NCBI GenBank assembly: GCA_949361645.1
Contig: OX442430.1
Coordinates: 4,731,543 to 4,795,542 of the forward strand
DNA from: Spongilla lacustris
Taxonomy: Eukaryota > Porifera > Demospongiae > Spongillida > Spongillidae
Reading direction: 5' to 3'
DNA length: 64,000 nt
The notes beneath the pieces are model-generated. The model was not told where the DNA came from. It worked only from the letters and a program-made list of their open reading frames with translations, and made no database searches. Both the position numbers and the translations under genes were made by a program. This document shows, piece after piece, positions 42,901 to 58,042 of the stretch (position 1 is its first letter; the number at the start of each line of letters is the position of its first letter).

Positions 42901-44735
42901 TAGGTGGGTGTGTATTGGATAGGCTAGGTGGGTGTGTATTGGGTGGGTGTGTATTGGATAGGCTAGGTGGGTGTGTATTGGATAGGCTAGGTGGGTGTGT
43001 ATTGGATAGGCTAGGTGGGTGTATATTGGATAGGCTAGGTGGGTGTGTATTGGATAGGCTGGGTGTGTATTGGATAGGCTAGGTGTGTATTGGATAGGCT
43101 AGGTGGGTGTGTATTGGATAGGCTAGGTGGGTGTGTATTGGATAGGCTAGGTGGGTGTGTATTGGATAGGCTAGGTGGGTGTGTATTGGATAGGCTGGGT
43201 GTGTATTGGATAGGCTGGGTGTGTATTGGATAGGCTAGGTGGATATGTATTGGATAGGCTGGGTGTGTATTGGATAGGCTATGTGGGTGTGTATTCGATT
43301 GGCTAGGTGGGTGTGTATTGGATAGGCTAGGTGGATGTGTATTGGATAGGCTGGGTGTATATTCGATTGGCTAGGTGGGTGTGTATTGGATAGGCTACGT
43401 GGGTGTGTATTGGGTGGATGTGTATTGGATAGGCTAGGTGGGTGTGTATTGGGTGGATGTGTATTGGATAGGCTAGGTGGGTGTGTATTGGATAGGCTAG
43501 GTGAGTGTGTATTGGATAGGCTAGGTGTGTATTGGATAGGCTGGGTGTGTATTGGATAGGCTAGGTGGGTGTGTATTGGATAGGCTGGGTGTGTATTCAA
43601 TTGGCTAGGTGGGTGTGTATTGGATAGGCTGGGTGTGTTTTGGATAGGCTAGGTGGGTGTGTATTGGATAGGCTAGGTGGGTGTGTATTGGATAGGTGGG
43701 TGTGTATTGGATAGGCTAGGTGGGTGTATATTGGATAGGCTAGGTGGATGTAGTCTAGGTGGGTGTGTATTGGATAGGCTAGGTGGATGTGTATTGGATA
43801 GGCTAGGTGGGTGTGTATTGGATAGATGGGTGTGTATTGGATAGGCTAGGTGGGTGTATATTGGATAGGCTAGGTGGGTGTGTATTGGATAGGCTAGGTG
43901 GGTGTGTATTGGGTGGGTGTGTATTGGATAGGCTAGGTGGGTGTGTATTGGATAGGCTAGGTGGGTGTGTATTGGATAGGCTAGGTGGGTGTATATTGGA
44001 TAGGCTAGGTGGGTGTGTATTGGATAGGCTGGGTGTGTATTGGATAGGCTAGGTGTGTATTGGATAGGCTAGGTGGGTGTGTATTGGATAGGCTAGGTGG
44101 GTGTGTATTGGATAGGCTAGGTGGGTGTGTATTGGATAGGCTAGGTGGGTGTGTATTGGATAGGCTGGGTGTGTATTGGATAGGCTGGGTGTGTATTGGA
44201 TAGGCTAGGTGGATATGTATTGGATAGGCTGGGTGTGTATTGGATAGGCTATGTGGGTGTGTATTCGATTGGCTAGGTGGGTGTGTATTGGATAGGCTAG
44301 GTGGATGTGTATTGGATAGGCTGGGTGTATATTCGATTGGCTAGGTGGGTGTGTATTGGATAGGCTACGTGGGTGTGTATTGGGTGGATGTGTATTGGAT
44401 AGGCTAGGTGGGTGTGTATTGGGTGGATGTGTATTGGATAGGCTAGGTGGGTGTGTATTGGATAGGCTAGGTGGGTGTGTATTGGATAGGCTAGGTGTGT
44501 ATTGGATAGGCTGGGTGTGTATTGGATAGGCTAGGTGGGTGTGTATTGGATAGGCTGGGTGTGTATTCAATTGGCTAGGTGGGTGTGTATTGGATAGGCT
44601 GGGTGTGTATTGGATAGGCTAGGTGGGTGTGTATTGGATAGGCTAGGTGGGTGTGTATTGGATAGGCTTGGTGGATGTGTGTTGGATAGGCTAGGTGGGT
44701 GTGTATTGAGATAGGCTAGGTGGGTGTGCATTACA
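36915..44735 (+). repeat. 24-bp minisatellite, roughly 300 copies
   Basis: A tandem array of ATTGGATAGGCTAGGTGGG plus TGTGT (24 bp). Common variants have GCTGGGTG, GGATGTG, TATATTGG, or a missing GGCTA. Higher-order duplication is visible. The rare GATAGAGGCTAGG variant occurs near 37727, 40048 and 41068, and the block 38493-38702 recurs at 40814-41023 (about 2.32 kb). A 970-bp block recurs (42837-43082 at 43807-44052; 43235-43600 at 44205-44570, almost identical). Because 24 is divisible by 3 all frames are open in patches (VLDRLGGC-type on +, NTHPPSLS-type on -); these are not genes. The first 30-40 bp are inverted relative to the rest. Confidence 0.95.
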
Positions 44736-44737
44736 CA

Positions 44738-45110
44738 CCCATGAACTAATGCACACCCACCTAGCCTATCTCAATACACACCCACCTACATGTAGCCTAT
44801 CCAATACACACCCACCTACATGTAGCCTATCCTATACATACCCACTTACATGTAGCCTATCCAATACACACCCACCTATCCAATACACACCCACCTATCC
44901 AATACACACCCACCTATCCAATACACACCCACCTAGCCTGTCCAATACACCCACCTAGCCTATCCAATACACACCCACCTAGCCTATCCAATATACACCC
45001 ACCTAGCCTATCCAATACACATACACCTAGCCTATCCAATACACAACCACCTAGCTTATTCCATACACACACATCTAGCCTATTCAATACACACACATAT
45101 CCAGCTGCCT
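44738..45110 (-). repeat. inverted tail of the 24-bp minisatellite
   Basis: The same unit in the opposite orientation (ACACCCACCTAGCCTATCCA). The switch is a hairpin with near-perfect arms of about 29 bp around 44703-44775, separated by a short loop that includes ACCCATGAACT. Confidence 0.9.
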
Positions 45111-46185
45111 ACCCAATAATAAAATTTGGAGCATTGTCTGCTGTTGCCACCATAAATCAATTAGCACATTTCTTATCAATAATTACCTCAGGTCCTCCCA
45201 TGATATCAATGAATCTTTGTGTACTTCTTTTACTTGTATACATGTACATGAACATGTGCCATTCACACCACCACACACACATTCACAGAAGCACCACACT
45301 CAAGTGCATATGATAAGTCTTATATGTTACAGTATATGATTCGGATATGCATCTCCATCCCTTGTTTATATTTGCATCCCCTCTTCTTTAACCATTGTAT
45401 CCACATATATTGAGTGAGCTGTTCTGTTGTCATGTCCAAGTGCCAACACCTAAGGGTATTGGGCTGTTGACAGACCCTGGAATGAAAAAAACCCTGGGTG
45501 GGTGGACTTGAGGTTTTTGGTTGACAGAGACTGCATACAATTGTCACACCTATTGTGTGATCATAATCATATTAGCGCCACCTAGGGCCAGGTTTGTACA
45601 AGGTTAAGTCCCACAACAATACGTATGGTGCAAGAAGTGACAGCCTTTCTTCTCTTTTTTCCCCCCTGCATTTAGGTGAGTGTTGTCAACTGAAGGATAG
45701 AACAGCATGCAAATGGTTAATGGCTTGGATGTTCTACTATCAGAAGTTTATGGCCAATTTGTTCTAACATTTGTGGAATATCAAGGAGCAACCAGCAGAC
45801 TGCTACATGGTCCACGAATCTTAACTTTGTGTTCTGCAGACTTGTGTAACGTAATATATTCTTATAATTTCCGGCAATATCCGGGCCCCTTTGGATGCAC
45901 GAGTTGGATAGTGGTCATTACATGTACTGTATTTTTATTTATGCGACACGCAGGATATCAGGACTGAATAATCATTTTCCTCATGCACGCGCTCAATACT
46001 ACTTAATTTAGTATATACACATGTACATGTATGGTGTCTACAAAATGACAACTCCCACGCTATAACATAATTGCATTCCATCCTTGTACGTGGTAGTAGG
46101 ACCAATTACCATAACAAGTTGAAAATGTTCTTTGAATGGTTTGGATGACATAAACAGCATGCACAAAAGCAAAAACTGATCGAAC
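45111..46185. other. intergenic, 3' of the HECT gene
   Basis: No domain recognised. An 86-codon frame at 45707-45967 is unsupported. AT-rich, with TACATGTACATGTA words. Confidence 0.45.
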
Positions 46186-49160
<2,975 letters not shown>

Positions 49161-49305
49161 TACTGATACATGTAATGCTCGCAGCTTGACTTATCCTTGC
49201 AAATGACTAATTATTAGCCCACATTTCACCTTTTTGTTGTTAGTGACGCATGCGCCTTGAACAATGTGGGGGAATTTACCTTTCCATTCTTTTTGAGTTT
49301 AAAAA
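49161..49305. promoter_or_regulatory. shared divergent promoter of HECT and transposase genes
   Basis: Only 145 bp separate the two start codons. The interval holds an NRF1-like CGCATGCGC (49247-49255) and an inverted pair CCCACATT / AATGTGGG around it. Bidirectional transcription is inferred from the layout. Confidence 0.45.
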
Positions 49306-50872
49306 ATGGCCGCGGTCGAAGCTGACTTGGTAGGATGTTTATTTCGCGCACTTCTTGGCGTGCTTGAAAATATCAGCAAAGACGATAATGCCAACAGTTT
49401 GGTGGAATTGGAAGACACTTTTTCTCAGATTGAAAGTTTACTCATGCTGGCATTAACAATAGAAGATACTTTTGATGGATCTGAGATAATACCCTCGCTT
49501 TCGCGGCTCATGCAGTCTATCTAACACTCCATCGAGGAAAAAAAACATTCCAATGACCGAGGAAGAGGGCGACCAAAAGTTGAAATTGAGGAGGAAAGGC
49601 TAAGATATCTAGTTGAAAGCGGTTTTAAAATGGCAGATATTGCTACCATGTTTGGATGCAGTGTTTCTTCGGTTGAACGACGATTGCAGCAACTGAGTAT
49701 AAGACTGAGAGATTACTCTTTGATGACTGATGCAGATTTGGATTTTATTGTTGCACAGATAACAAAAGACAATCCCAAATGTGGTGAGAAATCACTTACT
49801 GGTCGTTTAAAAAGTGCTGGGATTTTAGTACAATGAGAACGTATAAGGGCATCACTGCGACGAGTTGATCCAACTGGTGTCATATCACGTTTTCAAACCG
49901 TACTACATTGGCGTGTATACAATGTTCCATCTGCTAATGCGTTATGGCACTTAGATGGGTACCATAAATTAATTAGATGGAAAATTGTTATCCATGGTGC
50001 AGTTGATGGGTACGGTCGTCTTATCACGTACCTTAAAGCATCCACCAATAATCGGGCTTCAACTGTTTTGTCAGCATTTCAGGTGGCAGTTGAGGAGTAT
50101 GGCCTTCCTTCAAGAGTTAGAATGGACAGAGGTGGTGAAAATATCCTTGTGTGTCAGTACATGGTAGATATGAGGGGTACTGGTAGAGGTAGTGCAATTG
50201 CAGGAAGAAGTGTACACAATCAGAGAATTGAGCGGTTGTGGCGAGATTTATTTAATGGCTGCATCAATTTTTTCTATAATTTCCTCTACTTTATGGAGGA
50301 CATAAATATCCTGGATCCAGATAATCCATTAGACTTGTACGCTTTGCATTACATAATTTTGAGTGTAGTACAAGAACACCTGGATGGCTTTCGACATGGA
50401 TGGGCACATCATCCACTTCGAACAGAACAGAACAGATCTCCATTGCAGTTGTGGATTCTAGGTCTTGTAAACATGCCTCAGTATGATGCAAACACTGCAA
50501 CTGTTACTTCTGGAATTGAGCAGGTACTACATGTATATAGTTTGCTATTACTATCTATCCACTGCCATACAAAAGTTCCATACCATAGTTGTATTCATAC
50601 TTGTGCACTGAAATCATATTCAAATGTACAAATTTGCTCTCTTGTACATGTAGGTTCAACCTGAGTTTTATGGTATTGATTGGGATGGCCCTACACCACA
50701 TGAAGAAGACTCAGTTGCAGTTGATGATCTACCTGACCTTCTTACTTCTGATCAGAAAGCTATGCTAGATGCTGAGTTAAGCACACTACCTGAAATACTT
50801 GAAACACAAGAATTTATTATTAGACGATTTACTGTAGCTAAACTCTTTGTCCATGCACATTTCTTACACTAG
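49306..50872 (+). pseudogene. rve-type DDE transposase-like gene, two nonsense mutations
   Basis: One reading frame runs 49306-50523, then a 130-nt intron (CAG|GTACTA ... ACATGTAG) and exon 2 at 50654-50872, 478 residues plus stop. It is interrupted only by TAA at 49522 and TGA at 49834 (CGA to TGA fits the context). The N-terminus is acidic and helical, then RGRGRP, an HTH (MADIATMFGCSVSSVERRL, about 109-127), and an integrase-like core: [15 protein letters not shown] with Asp217, [28 protein letters not shown] with Asp274, [11 protein letters not shown] with Glu309 (34 residues between the last two). The catalytic triad D-D-E is intact. I recognise this as a multicopy integrase-core family of fish, cnidarians and sponges, probably of transposon origin. 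The C-terminal exon is acidic. Confidence 0.8.
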
Positions 50873-52900
50873 ATGTGCATATAAACTTCCACTTGTAATT
50901 CATGCAAAAGACTGCACTGTATTCATGCATGTATCTTTGAATTTATAAGGCAAGTTTTGTAATCTTTCTGTGGATATGTATATGGAGAAGCTACACATGT
51001 AAGTAGCTAATTTTTTAAGTCCTATGCCAGAGCTTCCAGGTTCAGTCCAAATTATCTTCTGCCAGGGAGGTTATATGAAATTACAAATTAGTAAATCTGA
51101 ATTTTTAACAACACATTCTATGGATGTGTGAGCTAGTTACAAGTCAACACCAAGTGTTCCCTCAATATTGTGCATGGTGTTGTCATATGCGGTAATTTTA
51201 TTGTGTGTAGAATGAGTCCTTTAGACTCTGATGTTGACACAGGGTGTTCCACACTCACGGAAAAAAAATTTAAAAGTGTCTATTTAACTTCCAATTAGGG
51301 TGTAACATTTATAATTCCTAACAACACCTAACCCCAAGTATTAAATGGTATCATTAGTTTTAAAGCTCCATTCTTTTTTTTAATTTCAACTGACCTAATA
51401 CTTAACCATTCAATCAAGATATAATGACCACTCTTTTCATATTAATGTCCATTTTAATTCTTTTTGGTTTGGAGTAATTAATTGTGTAGTAGAAAGACCA
51501 TCCAAATGTATGTAATCAAACAAAGGTAAAAGGAGTAGTGATGTAAAAATCAATGGTAATCAGTATTAAGGCTTATATGGAGAAGAGTACACAAAAATGT
51601 TTCCGTTATAATATGTATAAGCCCTGTTAGCCCCTATACATGGATTTACACTACTTAGTATGCACTCAAAACACGAGACAGTATCAGATATGTTTATTTG
51701 ATGAATGTTGACTAGGGCAGAACAACACAATGGAAGTCTGTTAGGCTAGACGTCAAACAGAATGAAACTTTACATCACAAAGCAGTCAGGATGAGTGAAG
51801 TAGCTTTGTGGCAGACAAAGGAGCTACTATGTAAATAGAATAGGTCATAACAAAATTCAAAATTAATGACACATTAACAATTTTTCATTTCACACCTCAG
51901 TTATTGTAAGCTGCATGGATATGAGTGAGGCAGAAAAAAAGAAGTAATGAACAAGTCTATTTGATGTTATTTCAAATCACTCTTGGCATCTTTCAGTTGT
52001 ACATAAAAGTACCTGAATTACAAACACAAAACAAACATAAAAACTAAAAATATTGTAAAACTGAAACTAGAATCCAGAGCATGCTGAGTCAACTTTGATC
52101 CATGCAGGACAAGCCCTGACGTAGCGATGGATTGAATTGCATGCAGGTCACCAAAAAAGAGGAAAGCATTACATGCTTCTACTGTAACTCCTCAAGCACC
52201 ATATGATTCTACAGCAAATCCAGCTATGTTAGTGCATTTAGCATCATTTTCATTGTGTTTACTCAATTCTGTAATTCCCGCTGCAGATACAATACTGACG
52301 TGGCATCAAATGCTGCTGAGCTTTTATTATATTAATACCCCCAGGTACTCTCCAAGATATCAGCAAGATGAGTTCGGCGTCCATCAGAGCCCCGGCTTCC
52401 AAGGGGAGCTGGACGCAATGGCAATCATCCAAAAGTTATTCTTGCTTACATGCACTTCTTCCATGCATGCACCTCATGCTCTTAAAAACAATTGGGTATT
52501 AGAGCACACCCCTAAGGATAACAAACATACCCACCCACCTATTTAAACACCCGAATGTTCCCTTCCTCACACAAAGGCGCGAAGGTTGGGCTACGCCCAC
52601 TAGGCGGGCCCAACTACATGTAGTGCAGATCGCAATCCTACAAGAGGTGTTCGATGGATAGCAATTGATCAAACGTTGCATTTGCTTAGAATAGTCGATT
52701 TCCATGTGTAGCAGCAGAGCAAGACGGGAAATTACAAGTACTGAAGTAGCGATCTCTCGTAATTATTTAGGCTCGATTTAGGCAATATACCAAAAAAAAA
52801 CATGATCAGGGATATCGCGGTTACCGGTAATAACGCTAACTATACATGTGTTATATGAAGAGGAACTAAAGAGCTAGTGCACGCCCGATTACGATCCCTA
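50873..52900. other. AT-rich downstream region
   Basis: No clear gene. A 106-codon frame at 52226-52546 has no recognised domain. No inverted end matching the left side of the HECT gene was found by eye. Confidence 0.4.
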
Positions 52901-52904
52901 GGTG

Positions 52905-53184
52905 TTCAATGGATAAAAACAAGCTGCGTTTGTTAAGAACACACATCAAAAAATGTAACACGTTGTTTAGTTCGCTGCGAGGCTGTTAAACAACATCGCA
53001 GTGAACAAAACAACGTGTTTATCAGTTGAGAAAACACGGCAAATTCAAGTAGCGACCATGGTAGTCCTTTCTATTTATTGGATAGTATTTCAAAATTAGT
53101 ATTGGTAAAATAAAAAAATAAAATTAAAATAAAATAAAATAAAATATTGAAACGCTCCTGAATTTTGAGGGCAACGGCGTTCCA
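52905..53184 (-). repeat. dispersed repeat, copy 2 (inverted)
   Basis: Inverse of 26085-26345, including the AAAAT-rich core and CCATGGTAGTCCTTTCTATT flank. Identity is high in the first 200 bp and lower beyond. Confidence 0.8.
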
Positions 53185-53404
53185 TAACGGCGTTCCATAC
53201 AGTACATGCATGTAAAATATAATAATAATATATATATATAATTATAATATTATATTCATGTATACATGTATATACTTCAGTACGAAACCCGACCGCTTTG
53301 TTGAAAGTGACTCGCGTGCAGTTTTCAGTGTACAGGGGCTTTCTTTAAGTCTTTGGATGTTGGATGGAGAGAATCCTTCCCGCCGTTGCCGATCTTCAAG
53401 CTGT

Positions 53405-53535
53405 GGGCCTGTCACGCGAAAATTGGTCCGGGCGAAAAGTGGTCCGGGAGGACCACTTTCGGCTACCAAAATTGATCCGACCCCGGACCACTTTTGGTTG
53501 CCAAAAATGGTCCGGTAGGCCAAAAGTGGTCCTAT
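53405..53535. repeat. GGTCCGG/CCGGACC motif cluster
   Basis: The words AAAAGTGGTCCGG and its complement occur six times in 130 bp in both orientations, giving several small hairpins. Confidence 0.65.
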
Positions 53536-54921
53536 ATAAACTTGCAGGAAACCATTCCTTGCCCCTTGCCTTCAGGCGTTTGTGTAGGACCCATTTCTAT
53601 ATGCAACCGCAGTAAATACACAAGCCTACATACATGATCATTATCTGTTGGGGAGTGTGATGCTGCAGTGCTTAAACTAGGCTGCTGTATACGGAGGGAA
53701 AAATATCCGCAATATATAAGCATCAGTAGATTTGGGTCTGTGCTAAGTGTTAAAATATATGAGGCTATAATCTTGGTACGAGGAGGATGCATGGGAAGAT
53801 ATTAGCATGGGGTGGGTGATTTAATGCAAGAATATGACGCGTATCAAATGTATCAGCAAGAAAAAACCCCCGCAGGTAGATCAATCGTTGATTTTGTGTC
53901 ACATGCTTTGCTGGGCACACTTTATCATTTATATTATAGGCTCATGTACGTGCGGTTTTGTTAAACATGTATATTGCATACAGTGTATGCAGCTTAATTC
54001 TATTTTTAAATGATACTATCAATTAACCGAGGCTATATTTAGGAACGAACCAAGGAGCTATTTATAAGCGCACCACACGGGTGTTTCACAGTGGACATTT
54101 ACGGATATTTAGATGTCCAATTGCACATTTACGTAAAAATGATTTTGGTAGCTCATTAACGGGCTAACATACTCAAGGCCTGTTTCCGCTACAACCCAGT
54201 TTAACTACGCCTCTCTATTGATAATTCCAAGCATAGTATTAGTCTAAGCACAAACCCAAATCAACTGCTCACATGTTTACAGCATTTCAACATACGGCGC
54301 AACGTTTCTAGTAATCACGTGCCCCTTAATTCGTTACGAGTGCATCTTTTGGTGGGCTATTTGTGAGGCTCTCGCACTTCCAGGTGAGTTTTGACGATAA
54401 AATACAGAATCTAGGGGCATTGTAAAACAATTAAAGCTGGGTCATATCTCGAGACGCGATATCTAGGGCATATAAAATCGCGGCTGAAATCTATGAATAA
54501 TTATCAACATCTTGGTTTTTATATATGCTTTGCGATGGAGTTCCGTAACAGTTAGCTTACAAAACATTACAGGGTGTGCGGTGGGAGGTTGGTGGTGGCA
54601 AATAAGTCAAAAAGAAGCATATACAACTCCATATTTTACAAAAAGGAGCTTAAACTAGCTTTTGGTATTAATGATCATATCGAGATCCACCCATAATCGT
54701 TCTGCAAACCGTGCAAGCTAAGGGGAGGGTGTTAAATGCTTTGAGGCAGAAAAAGCTAATACCATTTAAAAGTTTGGTCATGCCCTGCAAGTGGAAAGCC
54801 CATACCATAAGTGAGTGAGGAGCAAATTATAACTGAATTAAATTGCATGATCACATTTAGGTTTGCCAGCATTTTGAGGTGCTGGTGAAAGGTGGTATGA
54901 AGAAACAAAACATACTGCCAA

Positions 54922-55313
54922 ATGTCAAGTGAATCACTACAGTCATTATTTACACATATTGGGTACATTGCACCAGTTTCGATTTCAACCAGTGTCCAGC
55001 CAGCTGCTGCACAATCAGTTTCTGCCATCAACTATCTAAAGTGTCCACTCTGCCTTTGTATTCTGCACAGACCAGTAGAGCTACTGTGCCAAAGTCATGT
55101 CTGTGCAGAATGATATTGTTGGCAAACAACACGTTCCTGTTGCCCAACTCACCTTTAACTGCTGCCAGCATAAACGGAGCTCCTGACGTCTTCTTGTCCC
55201 TCCTAAGTGATGTATTGCTTCAATGCAACTCATGTAACAGACCTTCCAGCAGGAGCGTACCTCTCACATGTTTGCAACACCATCTCCTCCATGTGGTACT
55301 GAGGTAAACGTAC
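54922..55313 (+). pseudogene. RING-like zinc finger fragment, frameshifted
   Basis: The + strand reads SVSAINYLKCPLCLCILHRP and VELLCQSHVCAE, a C-x2-C...C..H.C pattern like the first half of a RING finger. After a frame change it continues with FLSLLSDVLLQCNSCNRP, a second CxxC, and after a further change GAYLSHVC. The order (RING, then LLSD, then CNxCN and a H..C end) is like RING proteins with RAG1- or TRAF-type zinc regions that are numerous in sponges and cnidarians. At least two frameshifts make it a pseudogene, or exons separated by unseen introns. Catalytic activity cannot be assumed. Confidence 0.45.
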
Positions 55314-55480
55314 CATCTGTAATTCAAAATTCAAAGAATGAAAGCCCAGAGCCCAAATGGTTTGCAGATTCAATCTGAGGGGGTGGGTAGGGGGGGTGAT
55401 GGAAGAGTAAGTAAATTTGTACAGCAATAATAATTACATGAACTACTCACCATCATTCCAGCCAATAACTCTTGTAAGGA

Positions 55481-56642
55481 TTACAAAAGGTCAAGGCCGA
55501 AGTTAAGCATCAAAGCCGGTGAGCTTTTAGTCATCACCTTCAACAAGTGAGGCACATACTGAATGATGATTGGTGTATACAAAATGTGGCCCAGCAATAT
55601 CCTGTTCTCCTCATGGATGCTCAGCAGGTTGCAGACACATTTGAAGGGGCATTTGCTAGGCTTGGAGCATGCCACTCCATCCATGACCAATATTTTGTAA
55701 CTGACAGATGAGAAATGTGGAGAGAGAGTTAGGATATAGCAACATGATATCATAGCTGTGGATGGGTATTAACTATGTGATCATTTTTCGCTATTGTTTC
55801 CATTCTGAACTACTTTAGAACCAATTTCCCCATGGCCAATGAAAATATCTCACCCAAATGCACCTATTAGAAGAGCACACAGTTGAGTGGGTGAGAAGAT
55901 ACAACTTATGATTTGGCATGCTGGGTGAACAAGGTGCTGAATCAATTCACCGGCGATTCAACGCACTGAACACCAACTACAGTTCAATTAGCATTTCAAC
56001 GCACTGAACACAATCTACAGTACGGTGTATCGTCAAAGAGCGCTTGATAAGTATTGCTCCTGACTCAATCCGTGCTCAGCCACCACCCACAAATAGTGCA
56101 AAATGTACGCCGGCCAAAACACGTTGCTGCTTCATAGCATAGTGGATTTATACCGGGCCGGTATTCACGTAGGCCTACGCTCCCTCCATACATGCGTGCA
56201 GCACACTTGACAATGTTTGCACGTTACTTTTTGAAGCATACAAATCGCGTCTCAGAAAATAAGTACCATAAAACGAAAGCTCGATCTATGTACAATACTT
56301 CTGTAAAAGCCGTTTTTCAACTGGAAGTGCACACGTTGGGGAGTAACTAGTTTTTAAAACCTACCTCCGCGTAAGTAGGCCGCTTTTGAACGACACTTCT
56401 CCCGACCGTAACATTCTTTGATGCCCAAACACACCTTGTTCAGTAGAGCACAGTTTCATCTTCAACAATATCTCGTCTAAAAGGTCATCACGTGTTCCAT
56501 TCAGTAACTGTACAGCGAATTCCAACGGGTACAAATCATTACAACCGTTGCTAGGTGAGATAATTGCCATTTCAAAATTTCGGGGCGTAGGTCTGAATGT
56601 CCACCAATTCAATGGATTGAAACACCCGTGACCAAAACACAA
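55481..56642 (-). CDS. two-exon gene, unknown 165-residue protein
   Basis: Exon 1 is 56365-56642 on the minus strand (starts MCFGHGCFNPLNWWTFRPTP, ends LLTR plus two bases) with a consensus donor CGGAG|GTAGGT. Exon 2 is 55481-55700 after a CTCATCTGTCAG acceptor, joined in phase, reading SYKILVMDGVACSKPSKCPF, then KCVCNLLSIHEENRILLGHI and ending in NFGLDLL. Both exons are open and the splice phases agree, which chance frames rarely do. The intron is 664 bp. Features: an aromatic N-terminus, a helical middle with LLDEILLKMKL, and a Cys cluster (CSKPSKCPFKCVC). I do not recognise a family. A RING-like pseudogene lies just downstream on the other strand. Confidence 0.45.
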
Positions 56643-57754
56643 GCGATAACTATTAATGAATTAATGCTGCATGCATCATTGCTATTTTACTGTTTCCTAA
56701 TCTCGGAACCACGTTTTCATCACATGGATTAAATTTAATATAATTATAACAATAATACAATGTCATAATTGATCACCATATATGCATGCACTGCGTGTCA
56801 GTAGACGAAATACTTAAAATTGTGCGGTATACTTCATGGAGGCATTCACCCGCCCTCTCTTGCTCCCGTTCCTTCTATTGGGAGCTCCGTCGAATCATTT
56901 TGGGTTCGAAACATCGAATCACCCACCCCATGCAGGCACTATGGCCTATACCAAACTAACCATCACCGAGCGAACATTCAGTGCATATGTAAAATTATAG
57001 TTCTTAAAAAAAATACAATTAACCCGTAGTTATATTTTGAAACAAAGAAGCTATTTATAAAAGCACGAGTATTATATCATAATGAATTAATACTATACAT
57101 GCATGTAATATCTGAGCCGCGTTAAGCGGAACCTAATACATGTAAATGATATTTAGCCATGCATGCACATGAGAAAAGTACTGTGAAGTCCTATATAATT
57201 TATATTAGCACGTTTGTAGAACATTGCCTTATCTTAATTCCACCCTTGTTTCGTGGCTTTGTCTGTATTGCCTTCAAACACAACACAATGATGTGGGGTG
57301 GGGAGAATGCCCCCCCCCCGGCACCCACACACACATACACACACACACACGTGTACACATATACATTTGAAGACTCTATGTGTATGTTCACAGATACGTT
57401 ACGTAACTCGTACAGCACGTTTACACGCTAATAGACTTCAACTATCACTATCATTCCTGTTCCCTTTCTTAGTAACTCCAAAGGATATCGTTTGCTATCT
57501 ATACTATGTAATGCTGCTTTGTTTCGTCAATGTACCCTACCTAGAGGATCCATCAACCCTAAATACAACGGAAGGATATCAAGAGTTTGATTTTTAATTG
57601 CTCTTTTGAATTGCGACTACAGACAGATTTATGCATCCGGCAGCACAATTGAGGGCATCGAAAACGCCAGTTTCTACACGCACAGTATTTATTTATTGAT
57701 TTATTTATTTATATTTTGGGCGGCCCGGGTGGGCGGGGTGGGCTGGGGTGGGGG

Positions 57755-57783
57755 TGGGGTTGGGGTGGGGGGGGGGGGGGGGG
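57755..57783 (+). repeat. poly-G tract
   Basis: A G-rich run ending in about 19 G, followed by TTATACGC. A similar run lies at 58024-58042 in the paralogous segment. Confidence 0.9.
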
Positions 57784-58020
57784 TTATACGCTGTATAAAC
57801 CCATGTGGATGACTTCTCTATTCCGTGTAACACCTGAGCCACGGTAAGTGCAACCTAATAACCACGCATGCATGCACGTGAGAAAAGTGTAAAGCTACAT
57901 TGTATAGCTAGGATGAAGTCATGATTGATTAAATTTCGCATGCACTCTTGCAGAGCATCATCTTATGTTAACTGATTCCAGCCTTGTGACTTTTTCTCTA
58001 TTGCCTTCAAACAAACGGGG

Positions 58021-58042
58021 AGGGGGGGGGGGGGGGGGGGGG
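58021..58042 (+). repeat. poly-G tract
   Basis: A run of about 19 G at the position equivalent to a C-run near 57310 in the duplicated block. Confidence 0.9.

Noticed and set aside
38493..44570. Repeated frames reading VLDRLGGC or NTHPPSLS
   Set aside because: Products of the 24-bp repeat (8 codons). All frames are equally open, so there is no protein-specific signal.
45707..45967. 86-codon frame 3' of the HECT gene
   Set aside because: No domain, no splice context and no similarity to the nearby retroelement or HECT family.
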